This document shows, piece by piece, positions 52,727 through 64,000 of a stretch of DNA of 64,000 nt. Both the position numbers and the translations under genes were made by a program. This DNA comes from an uncultured Bacteroidota bacterium (GTDB taxonomy: Bacteria > Bacteroidota > Rhodothermia > Rhodothermales > Salinibacteraceae), in assembly GCA_913056185.1 (NCBI GenBank), contig CAJXLV010000001.1, forward strand, positions 1 through 64,000, written 5' to 3'. How positions within the stretch are numbered: the stretch's first letter is position 1; each line of letters begins with the position of its first letter. Below the pieces are notes generated by a model. The model saw nothing but the letters and a program-made list of their open reading frames with translations, did no database searches and was not told where the DNA came from.

Positions 52727-53150
52727 AGGCGAGGAGGAGTTCTGAACGAGGGCAAACGCAAGAGGGGCACTACGATGTGTGCGAGGCGCACGACACATGC
52801 GCCCCGCGTGCGAATTCTACGCAGCGCAAACAGTTCCCGGCCCTGTATCGGCAAGGTGTGTTCTGCGTGTGATTCTCTGAGGACACCCGGTTTTTGTCCT
52901 GCTGGCCCACGACATCGGACACTCCCTCCGCACGCGCCTGCCAGACCCTGGCGTCCCGCCGGGGGCTCGATGGCCGTTCTCCGATGGATTGCGGTTGACA
53001 AGCGGTGCTCCCCTCCCCAGGCAAGGCGGGTGGATGATGCGAGACCTGCCTTTGTGCCTCACGTTGGAGGCCCTCGGGACCTACACCATCGTCCCGGCAC
53101 CGCGCACGCCAATCGCCTCCCGCACTGCGTTCCGCGCCCCCCTGCGTCCC

Positions 53151-54086
53151 GTGCCTGCTCTCGCAACCGTAACCCTCAACCCGGCGGTGGACAAGAACAC
53201 GTCTATCGATCGGGTCATTGCGGACGATAAGCTCCGATGCGCGCCTCCCTCCCGCGAGCCAGGGGGCGGAGGCATCAATGTATCGCGTGCTGTGCAGCGA
53301 CTCGGCGGCGCGGCCCAGGCGCTGTACACCTCCGGCGGCCCCACGGGCGCCATCCTCGAAAAACTGCTCTCACAAGAGTCTCTGTCGCACCGTCCGGTCT
53401 CCATCCGCGACTGGACCCGCGAAAACCTGATCGTCTCCGAAACCTCAACCGGGCGCCAGTTCCGGTTTGGGATGCCGGGGCCCACGCTCGCGGCGGCGGA
53501 CGTGGACGCTGTGCTGGATGCCCTGCGTGCCGTAGAGCCTACACCGGCCTACGTCGTAGCAAGTGGGAGCTTGCCCAACGGAGTGCCCAGCGATGCGTAT
53601 ACGGCCGTGGCTGAAACGGCCCATGCCCTTGGCGCGCGTTCCGTTCTGGACACCTCGGGCGCGGCGCTGCGCGAGGCGCGAGCGGCAGGCTGGTACCTGC
53701 TGAAGCCCAACCTGCGCGAACTGCAACAGCTTGCGGGCCGGACGCTGGAAACGGAGCCCAAACGCGTCGAGGCAGCACGGGGCTTCATCGACCAGGGGTG
53801 GTGCGACGGCATCGTGCTGTCCATGGGCGCCGCGGGCGCACTGCTCGTGACGGCCGAAAAGGCCCTCCGCGTGCGCTCGCCCACCGTCCCCATTGAGAGC
53901 CGCGTGGGGGCCGGAGACAGCATGGTAGGCGGCCTTGCCCTGGCGCTGAGCCGCGGCCAGCCCCTCCCCGACGCCGTGCGCTTCGGGGTCGCGGCCGGTG
54001 CCGCTGCCGTCATGACGCCCGGCACAGAGCTGTGCCGCCGCGCCGACACTGAGCGGCTCTACAAACAGCTGCAGGCAGACGCCTGA
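53151..54086 (+). CDS. pfkB: PfkB-family phosphofructokinase (6-/1-phosphofructokinase type)
   Basis: 311 residues from a GTG at 53151. The start ATVTLNPAVDKNTSIDRV, the EPGGGGINVSRAVQRLGG loop and RVGAGDSMVGGLALAL with the catalytic aspartate fit the PfkB/FruK/LacC subgroup. That subgroup phosphorylates fructose-6-P, fructose-1-P or tagatose-6-P. Which hexose phosphate is used cannot be told. Upstream in-frame codons have no family similarity. Confidence 0.9.
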   Translation: MPALATVTLNPAVDKNTSIDRVIADDKLRCAPPSREPGGGGINVSRAVQRLGGAAQALYTSGGPTGAILEKLLSQESLSHRPVSIRDWTRENLIVSETSTGRQFRFGMPGPTLAAADVDAVLDALRAVEPTPAYVVASGSLPNGVPSDAYTAVAETAHALGARSVLDTSGAALREARAAGWYLLKPNLRELQQLAGRTLETEPKRVEAARGFIDQGWCDGIVLSMGAAGALLVTAEKALRVRSPTVPIESRVGAGDSMVGGLALALSRGQPLPDAVRFGVAAGAAAVMTPGTELCRRADTERLYKQLQADA

Positions 54087-54205
54087 CGTGTCCTCGCACA
54101 GCGCCCCGAACGGCTCTCCCTTCTCGTGAGCCTTGATGTCGCCTGGCCGAGCTGACATGGCTGCTCTCCGACGTTTTCGATCCTCTTCCCCGTGCCTTCT
54201 GCCCA

Positions 54206-54685
54206 ATGCCCGACTCTCTTCGCGTCACCGCCGCCCCCTTCGCCTCCCACGCCTCCATTCCGCACGAGTACACCTGCGAGGGAGCAAACGTCTCCCCCGC
54301 GCTGGAATGGGCCGATGTGCCGGACGGCACCGCCACAATCGCGCTGATCGTGGACGATCCCGATGCCCCCGGCGAGACGTTCACGCACTGGGTGCTCTTT
54401 AATCTGCCGCCCGACACCACGCGGCTGCCCCGGGCCGTAGATGTACGCGCCGAGTTCGCCGACCACGTCCCGCCTCCCCGCGAAGGCAAAAACGACTTTG
54501 ACGACGTGGGCTATGGCGGCCCCTGTCCCCCACCCGGCGACGCCGCCCACGACTACGTGTTTCAGCTCTACGCGCTCGACACTGCCATCGACCTGGACGA
54601 CGGCGCCCCGAAGGCGGAGGTGCTGCGTGCCATGGAGGGCCACGTGCTCGCCGACGCCCAGCGCGTAGGCACCTACAAACGCTGA
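54206..54685 (+). CDS. YbhB/YbcL family protein (PEBP-like)
   Basis: 159 residues. The ligand-pocket motif DDPDAPGETFTHWVLFNLP and the later GYGGPCPP are diagnostic of phosphatidylethanolamine-binding-protein relatives. No signal peptide, so cytoplasmic. Function of bacterial members is poorly known. Ends 28 bases before polX and is probably co-transcribed. Confidence 0.93.
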   Translation: MPDSLRVTAAPFASHASIPHEYTCEGANVSPALEWADVPDGTATIALIVDDPDAPGETFTHWVLFNLPPDTTRLPRAVDVRAEFADHVPPPREGKNDFDDVGYGGPCPPPGDAAHDYVFQLYALDTAIDLDDGAPKAEVLRAMEGHVLADAQRVGTYKR

Positions 54686-54713
54686 CTCTCCCGGTCGCTC
54701 TCCGCCTGCTCCC

Positions 54714-56435
54714 ATGCCTGTTCACAACGCCGATGTCGCCGCGCTTTTTGAGGACGTGGCCGACCTGCTCGCCATCCAGGGCGAGAATGCGTTTCGCATC
54801 CGTGCGTACCGCAATGCCGCCCGTACCCTCAACCAGTTGTCGCGCCCCGTGGCCGATCTGGTCGCAGCCGGGGAGGACCTCAGCGACCTGCCCGACATCG
54901 GGGACGACCTGGCGGGCAAGATTGCGACCATCGTGGAAACGGGCAGGCTCCCGCTCTACGACGAGCTGGCCCAGGACATTCCCCCATCCGTGGCCGATCT
55001 TCTGCGCATCCCGGGCCTCGGCCCCAAACGAGTGCGCCGGCTGCGCGACGCCCTCGGTGTCGACTCGCGGGCTGCCCTAAAGCGCGCCGCGGAAACCGGC
55101 AAGGTGCAGGCACTCGATGGGTTTGGCGAGACGATGGAGCAGAACATCCTCGACGGCCTCGCCCAAATGAGCGACGACGCCCGATGGCTTCTGGCCCGCG
55201 TGGAGCCGATCGTGGCCTCGCTGCACGACCACGTGTCCGCCCACGACGCCGTAGAGCGGGTGGACGCGGCGGGCAGCTACCGGCGCCGCAAGGAAACGGT
55301 GGGCGACCTCGATGTGCTGGCACTCGCGGACGACGGCCCGGCCGTCACGGAGCACTTTGCCGCCTACGAAGATGTGGCGGAGACGCTCTCGCAGGGCGAC
55401 ACCCGCGCCTCCGTCCGGCTCCGCTCGGGCCTGCAGGTGGACCTGCGCGTGGTCCCGCCCAAAAGCTACGGCGCTGCCCTCTTGTACTTTACCGGCTCGA
55501 AGGCCCACAACGTGGCGCTGCGTGACCGGGCTGTGGCGGCGGGGCTCAAGCTCAATGAATACGGCGCCTTCCGCGACGATACAGAAAAACGAGTGGCCGG
55601 GACCACCGAAGACGACATCTACGACCTGTTCGACCTGCCCTATATCGTGCCGGAGCTCCGCGAAAATCGGGGCGAGCTGGACGCTGCCGCCGACGGCACC
55701 CTGCCGGACCTGGTAACGCGTGCGGACCTGCGGGGCAACCTGCACACCCACACCACCTACAGCGACGGCCTCCACTCCCTCGAAGAGATGGCCGCGGCGG
55801 CGCAGACGCGAGGGCTGGAGTACCTCGCCATCACCGATCATTCGCCCGCCGTGGCCGTGGTGCAGGGCCTCGATGCCGACGCGCTGCGTGCACAGATGGA
55901 CGCCATCGACCGCCTGAACGAGGACCTCGACGACCTCCGGGTGCTCAAGGGCATCGAGGTCGACATTCTGAAAGATGGATCGCTGGACCTGCCGGACGCG
56001 GTTCTCGCCGATCTGGACCTCTGCCTCTGCGCCCTCCACACCGCACTCGACCTGGACGAGGAGACGCAAACCGAGCGCGTGCTGCGCGCCCTGGACAACC
56101 CCCACGTTCATGTACTGGCCCACCCCACCGGACGGCGGATCAACGAGCGTCCCCCCATCGAGATCGACCTCGACCGCGTGATGGAGGCCGCCGCGGACCG
56201 CGGCTGTGTGCTCGAGCTCAATGCCCAGCCCGAGCGGCTCGACCTCTCGGACGTGCACTGTCGGCGCGCGAAAGAGCTGGGCCTCCCCCTCGTCATCGGC
56301 GCCGATGCGCACTCAACCGACGGCCTCGACGTCCTGCGCTACGGCGTGGACCAGGCGCGGCGCGGCTGGCTGGAGGCCGATGATGTGCTCAACACGAAGC
56401 CGTGGGCCGACATTGCTCCTGTCTTCGACCGCTGA
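54714..56435 (+). CDS. polX: Family X DNA polymerase with PHP domain (PolX)
   Basis: 573 residues. Helix-hairpin-helix motifs (LPDIGDDLAGKIATI, IPGLGPKRVRRL) precede the polymerase palm, with metal aspartates in GDLDVLAL and QVDLRVV. A PHP domain (about 345-573; LHTHTTYSDGLHSL, ITDHSPA, GADAHS) provides 3'-5' exonuclease or AP-endonuclease activity. Acts in gap filling and base-excision repair. First of three replication/repair genes in the same direction. Confidence 0.95.
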   Translation: MPVHNADVAALFEDVADLLAIQGENAFRIRAYRNAARTLNQLSRPVADLVAAGEDLSDLPDIGDDLAGKIATIVETGRLPLYDELAQDIPPSVADLLRIPGLGPKRVRRLRDALGVDSRAALKRAAETGKVQALDGFGETMEQNILDGLAQMSDDARWLLARVEPIVASLHDHVSAHDAVERVDAAGSYRRRKETVGDLDVLALADDGPAVTEHFAAYEDVAETLSQGDTRASVRLRSGLQVDLRVVPPKSYGAALLYFTGSKAHNVALRDRAVAAGLKLNEYGAFRDDTEKRVAGTTEDDIYDLFDLPYIVPELRENRGELDAAADGTLPDLVTRADLRGNLHTHTTYSDGLHSLEEMAAAAQTRGLEYLAITDHSPAVAVVQGLDADALRAQMDAIDRLNEDLDDLRVLKGIEVDILKDGSLDLPDAVLADLDLCLCALHTALDLDEETQTERVLRALDNPHVHVLAHPTGRRINERPPIEIDLDRVMEAAADRGCVLELNAQPERLDLSDVHCRRAKELGLPLVIGADAHSTDGLDVLRYGVDQARRGWLEADDVLNTKPWADIAPVFDR

Positions 56436-56571
56436 CGTCTTCCCTCGCGAACAGTGGGTCCAGGGGGCCTTGGGGGCCGCAGGGCGACGGTCTCCTCTTG
56501 CGCTTTGTCCAGTGCCACATGCCGGCTCCCACCATGGCGTGCCGGGCTGTCCCCCGGCTGCCGAATCCTGA

Positions 56572-58785
<2,214 letters not shown>

Positions 58786-58955
58786 TCCCTCCTCCGCCCC
58801 CGCCGATTCCCCGTGGCGCCCTCGTCCCCACCGGCCATTTTCAACACCGACTTTTCAGGCACCGGCGTTGACTCCGGCACGGGCATCTCTTTACTTGGGG
58901 AATGCTCTGTCGCCCTTGTCGCCACGCGTCTCGCCCCCCCTGACGCCCCAGCCGT

Positions 58956-61900
58956 ATGCCCGAGTTTTCCCACCTCCACTGCCACACGCAGTATTCGCTC
59001 CTCGATGGCGCCGCCGGCATCGACAACCTCATCGAAAGCGCCGAGCGGCGCGGCGTCAACTCGGTCGCCATTACCGACCACGGCAATCTCTACGGCGTCC
59101 CCGAGTTCTACACAACGGCGGAAAAGTCCGACGTCGACCCCATTATCGGCTGCGAATTCTACTTGACGCCGAGCGGGATTCAGGACACCTCGGACCCCAC
59201 CCGCTACCATCAGGTCCTCCTGGCCAAGGACCAAACCGGCTACGACAACCTGATGCAGCTTTCCTCGACCTCCTTCCTGGAGGGCTTCTACTACAAGCCG
59301 CGCATCGACCGCGCCCTCCTGCGCGAGCACCACGAGGGCCTCGTGGCCACCACCTGCTGCCTGCAGGGCGAAGTGCCGCAGGCCATCCTCAACAAGGGCG
59401 AGGAGCGGGCCCGCGAGCTGTTCGAAGAATACCTGGAGATCTTCGGGGACGACTACTACATCGAGATCCAGAACCACGACATCGACGACCAGCACACCGT
59501 CAACGAGGTGCTGCTGCGATGGGCCGAGGAGTACGACGTGAAGGTGCTGGCCACCAACGACGTGCACTACGTAGACCGGCAGGACCACGAGGCACAGGAC
59601 ATCCTCCTCTGCCTGCAGACCGGGGACGACTACAACGACCCGGACCGGATGCGCTTCAGCAACAACGAGTTTTACCTGAAGGGCGAGGAGGAGATGATGG
59701 AGGCGCTCACCGGCATCCCAAAGAAGTTTCAGCGGGAGGCGCTCGTCACCACCAACGAGGTGGCCGACAAGTGCACCTTCGAGCTCCCGATGGGGGACCT
59801 CCTGATGCCCCATTACCCCATCCCGGACGGGTTCGAGGACATGGACGGGTACCTGCGCCACCTCACCTTCAAACGGGCAAAGAAACGCTATGGCGACCCG
59901 CTGCCGCAACAGGTGGTGAGCCGCCTCAACCATGAGCTGGGCATTATCGCCGACGAGGGCTACTCCGGCTACTTCCTCATCGTGCAGGACTTTACGGAGG
60001 CCGCCCGCGAGCTTGACGTGCGGGTGGGGCCGGGCCGCGGCTCCGCGGCGGGCAGCTGCGTGAGCTACTGCCTCGGCATCACCGACGTCGACCCCATTGA
60101 GTACGACCTTCTCTTCGAGCGCTTCCTGAACCCGGAGCGCGTGTCGATGCCCGACATCGACATCGACTTCGACGACCGCGGGCGCGAAGAGGTGATCGAC
60201 TACGTGGTGCAGAAGTACGGGCAGGAGAACGTCTGCCAGATCATCACCTTCGGCTCCATGGGCGCGAAAACGGTGGTGCGCGACGTGTCCCGCGTGCTCG
60301 ACATTCCGCTCGACCGCGCCGACGAAATCGCCAAGATGATTCCCGACGGGCCGGGCGTGGATCTCGAAAGCACCTTCGAGGACAACCCCGACTTCCGCGC
60401 GCTCAAAGAGGCGGACAACCCGGAGGTGCGCAAAATGATGCAGTATGCGGAGGTGCTGGAGGGATCGGTGCGCCACACCGGGGTCCACGCCGCCGGCGTC
60501 ATCATCGCCCCGGGCGAGATCAGCGACTACGTGCCCGTCTCCGTCTCCAAGAGCAAAGGCGAGAAGGTGGTCACGACCCAGTACGACGGCGACTGGGTGG
60601 AGAAGTTTGGCCTCCTCAAGATGGACTTCCTGGGCCTCAAGACGCTGACGCTCATCGAAGATGCCGTCGACCTCGTGGAGGACACGCGAGGGGTGGAGGT
60701 CGACATCGACGACATTCCGCTCGACGACGAAGCCACGTTCGAGCTCTTCCAGCAGGGCGACACGGTCTCGATCTTCCAGTTCGAGTCGACCGGCATGCGG
60801 GAGTGGCTCCGCAAGCTGAAGCCGACGGAGATCGACGACCTGATCGCCATGAACGCGCTCTATCGGCCGGGGCCAATGGAAAACATTCCCACCTACATCG
60901 CCCGGAAGCACGGGCACGAAGAGGTGGAGTACCCGCACCCGATGCTGGAGGACATCCTGGAGCCGACGTACGGCATTCCGGTCTATCAGGAGCAAGTCAT
61001 GCAGATGGCCCGCGAGATGGGCGGCTTCTCGCTGGGGAAGGCCGACATTCTGCGCCGGTGTGTGCCGGGTAATACCCGTGTTGTGGATGCCGAAACGGGT
61101 GAGCGTCGCCGCGTCGATTCTATTGAGCCGGGGACATCGATACTCACGCTTGACGATGAGTATGAACTGACGGAGACCACCGTCGCTGAGCGGTTCGAGA
61201 ATGGAGCAAAGCCAGTTTTCCGCATCACGACTCGCAGCGGTCGAACGATCGAGCTCACTGAAAATCACCCTCTCCGAACCGTTGAAGGATGGGAGCACCT
61301 TTCCGATCTCTCGGAGGGGGACGAAATTGCCGTTCCCGCTTCCCTTCCGGTGAGCGGTACCGATAGCCCTTCCAGTGCTCGAATCCGTATCCTCGCATAC
61401 CTGCTCGGTGATGGCCAGACCATGAATGACCGAGGCCATGCCGTAGCGCGCTTCTACAACAGTGATCCGGACGTACTTGCGGATTACCGAGAGGCGGTGA
61501 CCGACTTCGGGGGACAGACGAGCACCTACGATTATCCTACTTCAGATGTAAAAACGGTTACGGCCCGCGGCGCCGAAGAGGGGAATAACCCCATCACTGA
61601 CCTCGTGCGGAGTGCTGGAATGGTTGGACAAGCAGAAGAGAAGCACCTTCCCCGCGAGGTTTTCCGCTACGATTCGGAGTCGCTCGCGCACTTTCTCGGG
61701 GTTCTTTTCAGCACGGATGGATCGGTCGAGAAGACGCGCATCTCTTACAGCTCTTCGAGCCCGGCTTTGATCGATGACCTCGCTCATGCACTCCTGCGTC
61801 TCGGCGTCGCCACGGTGCGGCGACACCGTGAAACGACACACCAGGACAATACCGAACTCATCGTCACCGATCAACGAGACATCGTACAGTTTGCAGAGGT

Positions 61901-63713
61901 CATTGGACCGCATCTTTGTCCTCAAAAAAGAGAGGCTCTCAACGTCCTGTACGAAGATGCTCTTGACCGGTCGCGCAACCAGTCGATCTACAATCTTCCC
62001 GCAGACGTAACCCACGAGGTCCGTCGAGCCAAGTACGAAAGCGGACGCACCTGGCGCGAGGGAGGCGAAGAAGTTGGCATTCCAGGAAGCAATCTGTCGT
62101 CGGGTCTCAACTTCAAAGATCCTAACCACAAGCTCAGTCGGCATCGCCTAGAGGCACTCGGACGCGCGTTTGACAGCGATGAGCTCGTCAATATCGCGAA
62201 CGGAGAGATCCTCTGGGATCCAATTGTCGACATTGAGTACGTCGGGGAGAAAGAGGTGTACGATTTGTCCGTCCCTCCCCACTCCAATTTTGTCGCGTCG
62301 GATGTGGTCATCCACAATTCGATGGGCAAGAAGAAGGACAAAATCATGAATCAGATGAAGGGGGAGTTCGTCGAGGGAGCGCGAGAGCGTGACGTTGACG
62401 AAGATACCATCGAACATGTGTGGGAATTGATGGCCAAATTTTCGGGGTATGGCTTCAATAAATCTCATGCCGCGGCCTATTCGATCGTCGCCTACCGCAC
62501 GGCCTACCTGAAGGCCCACTACCCGCCGGAGTTTATGGCGGCGGCGATGACCAACGAGATGGACAACACCGACAAGCTGTCGAAGGTGCTGGAGGAGGCA
62601 CGGACGATGGGCCTGGAGGTGCTGCCCCCCTCTATCAACCGCAGCAGGGCGCACTTTACGGTCGAACAGGGCGAGGACGGCACGTACCGGGTCCGCTTCG
62701 GCCTCGCCGCCATCAAAAACGCGGGCGCGACGGCGATCGACGCGCTCATCGAGGCGCGCGAAGAGCACGGCCCGTTCGACTCCATCTTCGACGTGGCAAA
62801 AAACGTGGACCTGGGCACGGTCAATAAGCGCACGCTGGAGGCCTTGGCCCAGGCCGGGGCGCTCGACGACCTGGAGGGCCACCGCGCGCAGCTCATGGAG
62901 ATCATGGACACGGCCGTGCGCTATGGCCAGAAGGTACAGCACGACCGCATGGCCGGGCAAAACTCGCTCTTTGGCAACGGCGATGCGGGCACGGAGGCCA
63001 TGCAGCCCGGCCTGCCCGACGTGGAAACATGGTCCAAGTCGCGGCGCCTGAAGGAGGAGCACGACGTGCTTGGGTTTTACGTCTCCGGCCACCCGCTCGA
63101 TGAGTACCGCGCCGAGGCCGATGCCTTCGCCACCGCCCACTTCGGCGAGCCCGACCAGCTGGAGACGATAATCGAGCAGGCGGCGAGCGGGGACGGTCGA
63201 TCCCGCGGCCCTGTGCGCACCTTCTGCGGCATCATCACCGACGTGGACCGCAACACCACCAAGTCCGGCAAGCCCATCGCGTTTGCCACCATCGAGGACT
63301 TTACCGGCCAGGGCGAGATGGTAATCTTTTCCAGCATCCTCGACCGCGTACAGCCCTACCTGCAGGTTGACAACGTCGTTCTCGCGAAGGGCAATGTGGA
63401 GGTGCGGGGCGGCACCGTGAAGGTGCTCGCGAAGGACATTAGCCCCATGTGGAAGGTGCGCGAGCAGATGGTGGACGAGGTGGTGCTCACCGTGGACCTC
63501 GAGCAGGTTGTGCCGGAGGCGCTTCGCACTTTCCAACAGCTCTGCGAGCACACCGATGGCACCTGCACGCTTTACTTCGACGTCGAGGCCCCCCAGCTCC
63601 GCGGCCAAGAACGCCTGCGCAGCCGGGCATACGTCGTGGAGCCCACGGCGGAATTTATGCGACACGCCCAACGCCTCTTTGGAGCGGACAGTATTTCGCT
63701 GAAGGGGCGATGA
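58956..63713 (+). CDS. dnaE: DNA polymerase III alpha subunit with intein
   Basis: 1585 residues as translated, 1165 after removal of the intein at residues 702-1121. N-terminal PHP domain (HLHCHTQYSLLDG), palm with the catalytic aspartates in MPDIDIDFDD and a further one downstream, fingers, beta-clamp-binding region and OB domain (about 1400-1500; ITDVDRNTTKSGKPIAFATI). Replicative polymerase. The intein splits the conserved LRR-AMGKKK segment of the fingers, where the +1 residue here is serine instead of the usual alanine. Codons just after the intein are AT-richer than the rest of the gene. Confidence 0.97.
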   Translation: MPEFSHLHCHTQYSLLDGAAGIDNLIESAERRGVNSVAITDHGNLYGVPEFYTTAEKSDVDPIIGCEFYLTPSGIQDTSDPTRYHQVLLAKDQTGYDNLMQLSSTSFLEGFYYKPRIDRALLREHHEGLVATTCCLQGEVPQAILNKGEERARELFEEYLEIFGDDYYIEIQNHDIDDQHTVNEVLLRWAEEYDVKVLATNDVHYVDRQDHEAQDILLCLQTGDDYNDPDRMRFSNNEFYLKGEEEMMEALTGIPKKFQREALVTTNEVADKCTFELPMGDLLMPHYPIPDGFEDMDGYLRHLTFKRAKKRYGDPLPQQVVSRLNHELGIIADEGYSGYFLIVQDFTEAARELDVRVGPGRGSAAGSCVSYCLGITDVDPIEYDLLFERFLNPERVSMPDIDIDFDDRGREEVIDYVVQKYGQENVCQIITFGSMGAKTVVRDVSRVLDIPLDRADEIAKMIPDGPGVDLESTFEDNPDFRALKEADNPEVRKMMQYAEVLEGSVRHTGVHAAGVIIAPGEISDYVPVSVSKSKGEKVVTTQYDGDWVEKFGLLKMDFLGLKTLTLIEDAVDLVEDTRGVEVDIDDIPLDDEATFELFQQGDTVSIFQFESTGMREWLRKLKPTEIDDLIAMNALYRPGPMENIPTYIARKHGHEEVEYPHPMLEDILEPTYGIPVYQEQVMQMAREMGGFSLGKADILRRCVPGNTRVVDAETGERRRVDSIEPGTSILTLDDEYELTETTVAERFENGAKPVFRITTRSGRTIELTENHPLRTVEGWEHLSDLSEGDEIAVPASLPVSGTDSPSSARIRILAYLLGDGQTMNDRGHAVARFYNSDPDVLADYREAVTDFGGQTSTYDYPTSDVKTVTARGAEEGNNPITDLVRSAGMVGQAEEKHLPREVFRYDSESLAHFLGVLFSTDGSVEKTRISYSSSSPALIDDLAHALLRLGVATVRRHRETTHQDNTELIVTDQRDIVQFAEVIGPHLCPQKREALNVLYEDALDRSRNQSIYNLPADVTHEVRRAKYESGRTWREGGEEVGIPGSNLSSGLNFKDPNHKLSRHRLEALGRAFDSDELVNIANGEILWDPIVDIEYVGEKEVYDLSVPPHSNFVASDVVIHNSMGKKKDKIMNQMKGEFVEGARERDVDEDTIEHVWELMAKFSGYGFNKSHAAAYSIVAYRTAYLKAHYPPEFMAAAMTNEMDNTDKLSKVLEEARTMGLEVLPPSINRSRAHFTVEQGEDGTYRVRFGLAAIKNAGATAIDALIEAREEHGPFDSIFDVAKNVDLGTVNKRTLEALAQAGALDDLEGHRAQLMEIMDTAVRYGQKVQHDRMAGQNSLFGNGDAGTEAMQPGLPDVETWSKSRRLKEEHDVLGFYVSGHPLDEYRAEADAFATAHFGEPDQLETIIEQAASGDGRSRGPVRTFCGIITDVDRNTTKSGKPIAFATIEDFTGQGEMVIFSSILDRVQPYLQVDNVVLAKGNVEVRGGTVKVLAKDISPMWKVREQMVDEVVLTVDLEQVVPEALRTFQQLCEHTDGTCTLYFDVEAPQLRGQERLRSRAYVVEPTAEFMRHAQRLFGADSISLKGR
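61059..62318 (+). mobile_element. DnaE intein with LAGLIDADG homing endonuclease
   Basis: 420 residues in frame. It starts with Cys in CVPGNTRVVDAETGE (block A), has the block B histidine in ELTENHPLRT, and ends VYDLSVPPHSNFVASDVVIH-Asn (blocks F/G). Ser at +1 completes the splice chemistry. Two LAGLIDADG-like motifs, RILAYLLGDGQ and LAHFLGVLFSTDGSV, mark the endonuclease domain at about residues 100-300. It is lower in GC and has less biased third codon positions than the exteins. Self-splicing is expected; endonuclease activity is uncertain. Confidence 0.95.
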
Positions 63714-64000
63714 GAAACCGGGGGCAGCCTGCCGGAGGGAGCCTGCGCCACCGCACAGGAGCGCGACGGCCCTCGGAAGCCCCGACGCATCCACTCACGA
63801 TCTCCGACGTCCCCACAGCGCCGTCCCCACAGCGCCGCCTCCTCCCTACAGCCCGGCGGCGCGATTGCCCCTGTGCATCTCGTTGCAGAGGAGCAACGGC
63901 CTGGCCCCGGGCCGCTGCGCCCCACGCCCCCATGCTGGAACCCCTTCCAGCACACAACCTTCGTTAGTTATCAAGGAGAATAATGCGCGACGGAATGTAA
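63714..64000. other. Region after dnaE without a supported gene
   Basis: Mixed short frames, none convincing. Close to the end an AAGGAG followed by ATG (63983) looks like a translation start, but the frame stops after five codons (ATG CGC GAC GGA ATG TAA). A real gene may start beyond the window. Confidence 0.4.

Noticed and set aside
63983-64000. Gene start with a good ribosome-binding site at the right edge
   Set aside because: The frame stops after five codons, so no protein can be claimed inside the window.

Overview
The window looks like chromosomal DNA of an extremely halophilic member of the Rhodothermota/Bacteroidota, most likely Salinibacter or a close relative. This is inferred from high GC, strongly Asp/Glu-rich proteins (salt-in type), a SusC/SusD outer-membrane pair, a Bat (aerotolerance) operon with separate BatA/B/D/E-type genes, and an intein in DnaE. 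No species identification can be made from the sequence alone.

Layout. 1-3056: an integron-type tyrosine recombinase with an apparent single-base frameshift near its C-terminus, then argS. 3165-6855: a small orphan gene preceded by a perfect palindrome, lgt, a DUF819 membrane protein, and a protein with an SSB-like acidic C-terminal tip. 7172-17028 (minus): a long Bat cluster (CWWCG zinc protein, DUF58, membrane protein, sirtuin, two VWA proteins BatA/BatB, two TPR proteins, BatD, BatE), with no MoxR ATPase in view. 17371-24662: a small acidic protein, then a minus-strand group SusC-SusD-serine hydrolase-DapB-like dehydrogenase. 24663-27847: decayed IS200/IS605 material, with a tnpA fragment and two homologous right-end/TnpB-tail repeats that bracket a MocR-type regulator. 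27848-33472: a tandem UspA protein, tRNA-Arg(UCG), a cold-shock protein with a strong terminator, a NUDIX hydrolase with a 15-bp minisatellite at its start, a methyltransferase, TatC, a third IS605-like end and a phosphoribosyltransferase.

33561-48569: mostly housekeeping and small-molecule genes (glyA, DUF4359, DUF4159, two small proteins, a RoxA-like oxygenase, DinB, LOG, an esterase, a three-gene ATGA-coupled sulfotransferase operon, an M20 peptidase). These are followed by a STAS protein overlapping an RsbW-like/GNAT fusion, an M20D amidohydrolase, and an NSS transporter with a one-helix partner. 48626-54685: orphan ParA, Maf, a class-I glutamine amidotransferase, FolB, two PfkB-family kinases and a PEBP protein. 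54714-63713: PolX, LigA and DnaE run in one direction, a replication/repair block in which dnaE is interrupted by a 420-residue LAGLIDADG intein.

Most genes are ordinary. The points that deserve attention are the intein with a one-sided codon-usage anomaly suggesting co-conversion, the homologous palindrome-ended IS605-type remnants with covarying hairpins, the frameshifted integron integrase at the left edge, the SSB-tip protein, and the STAS/RsbW-GNAT module.
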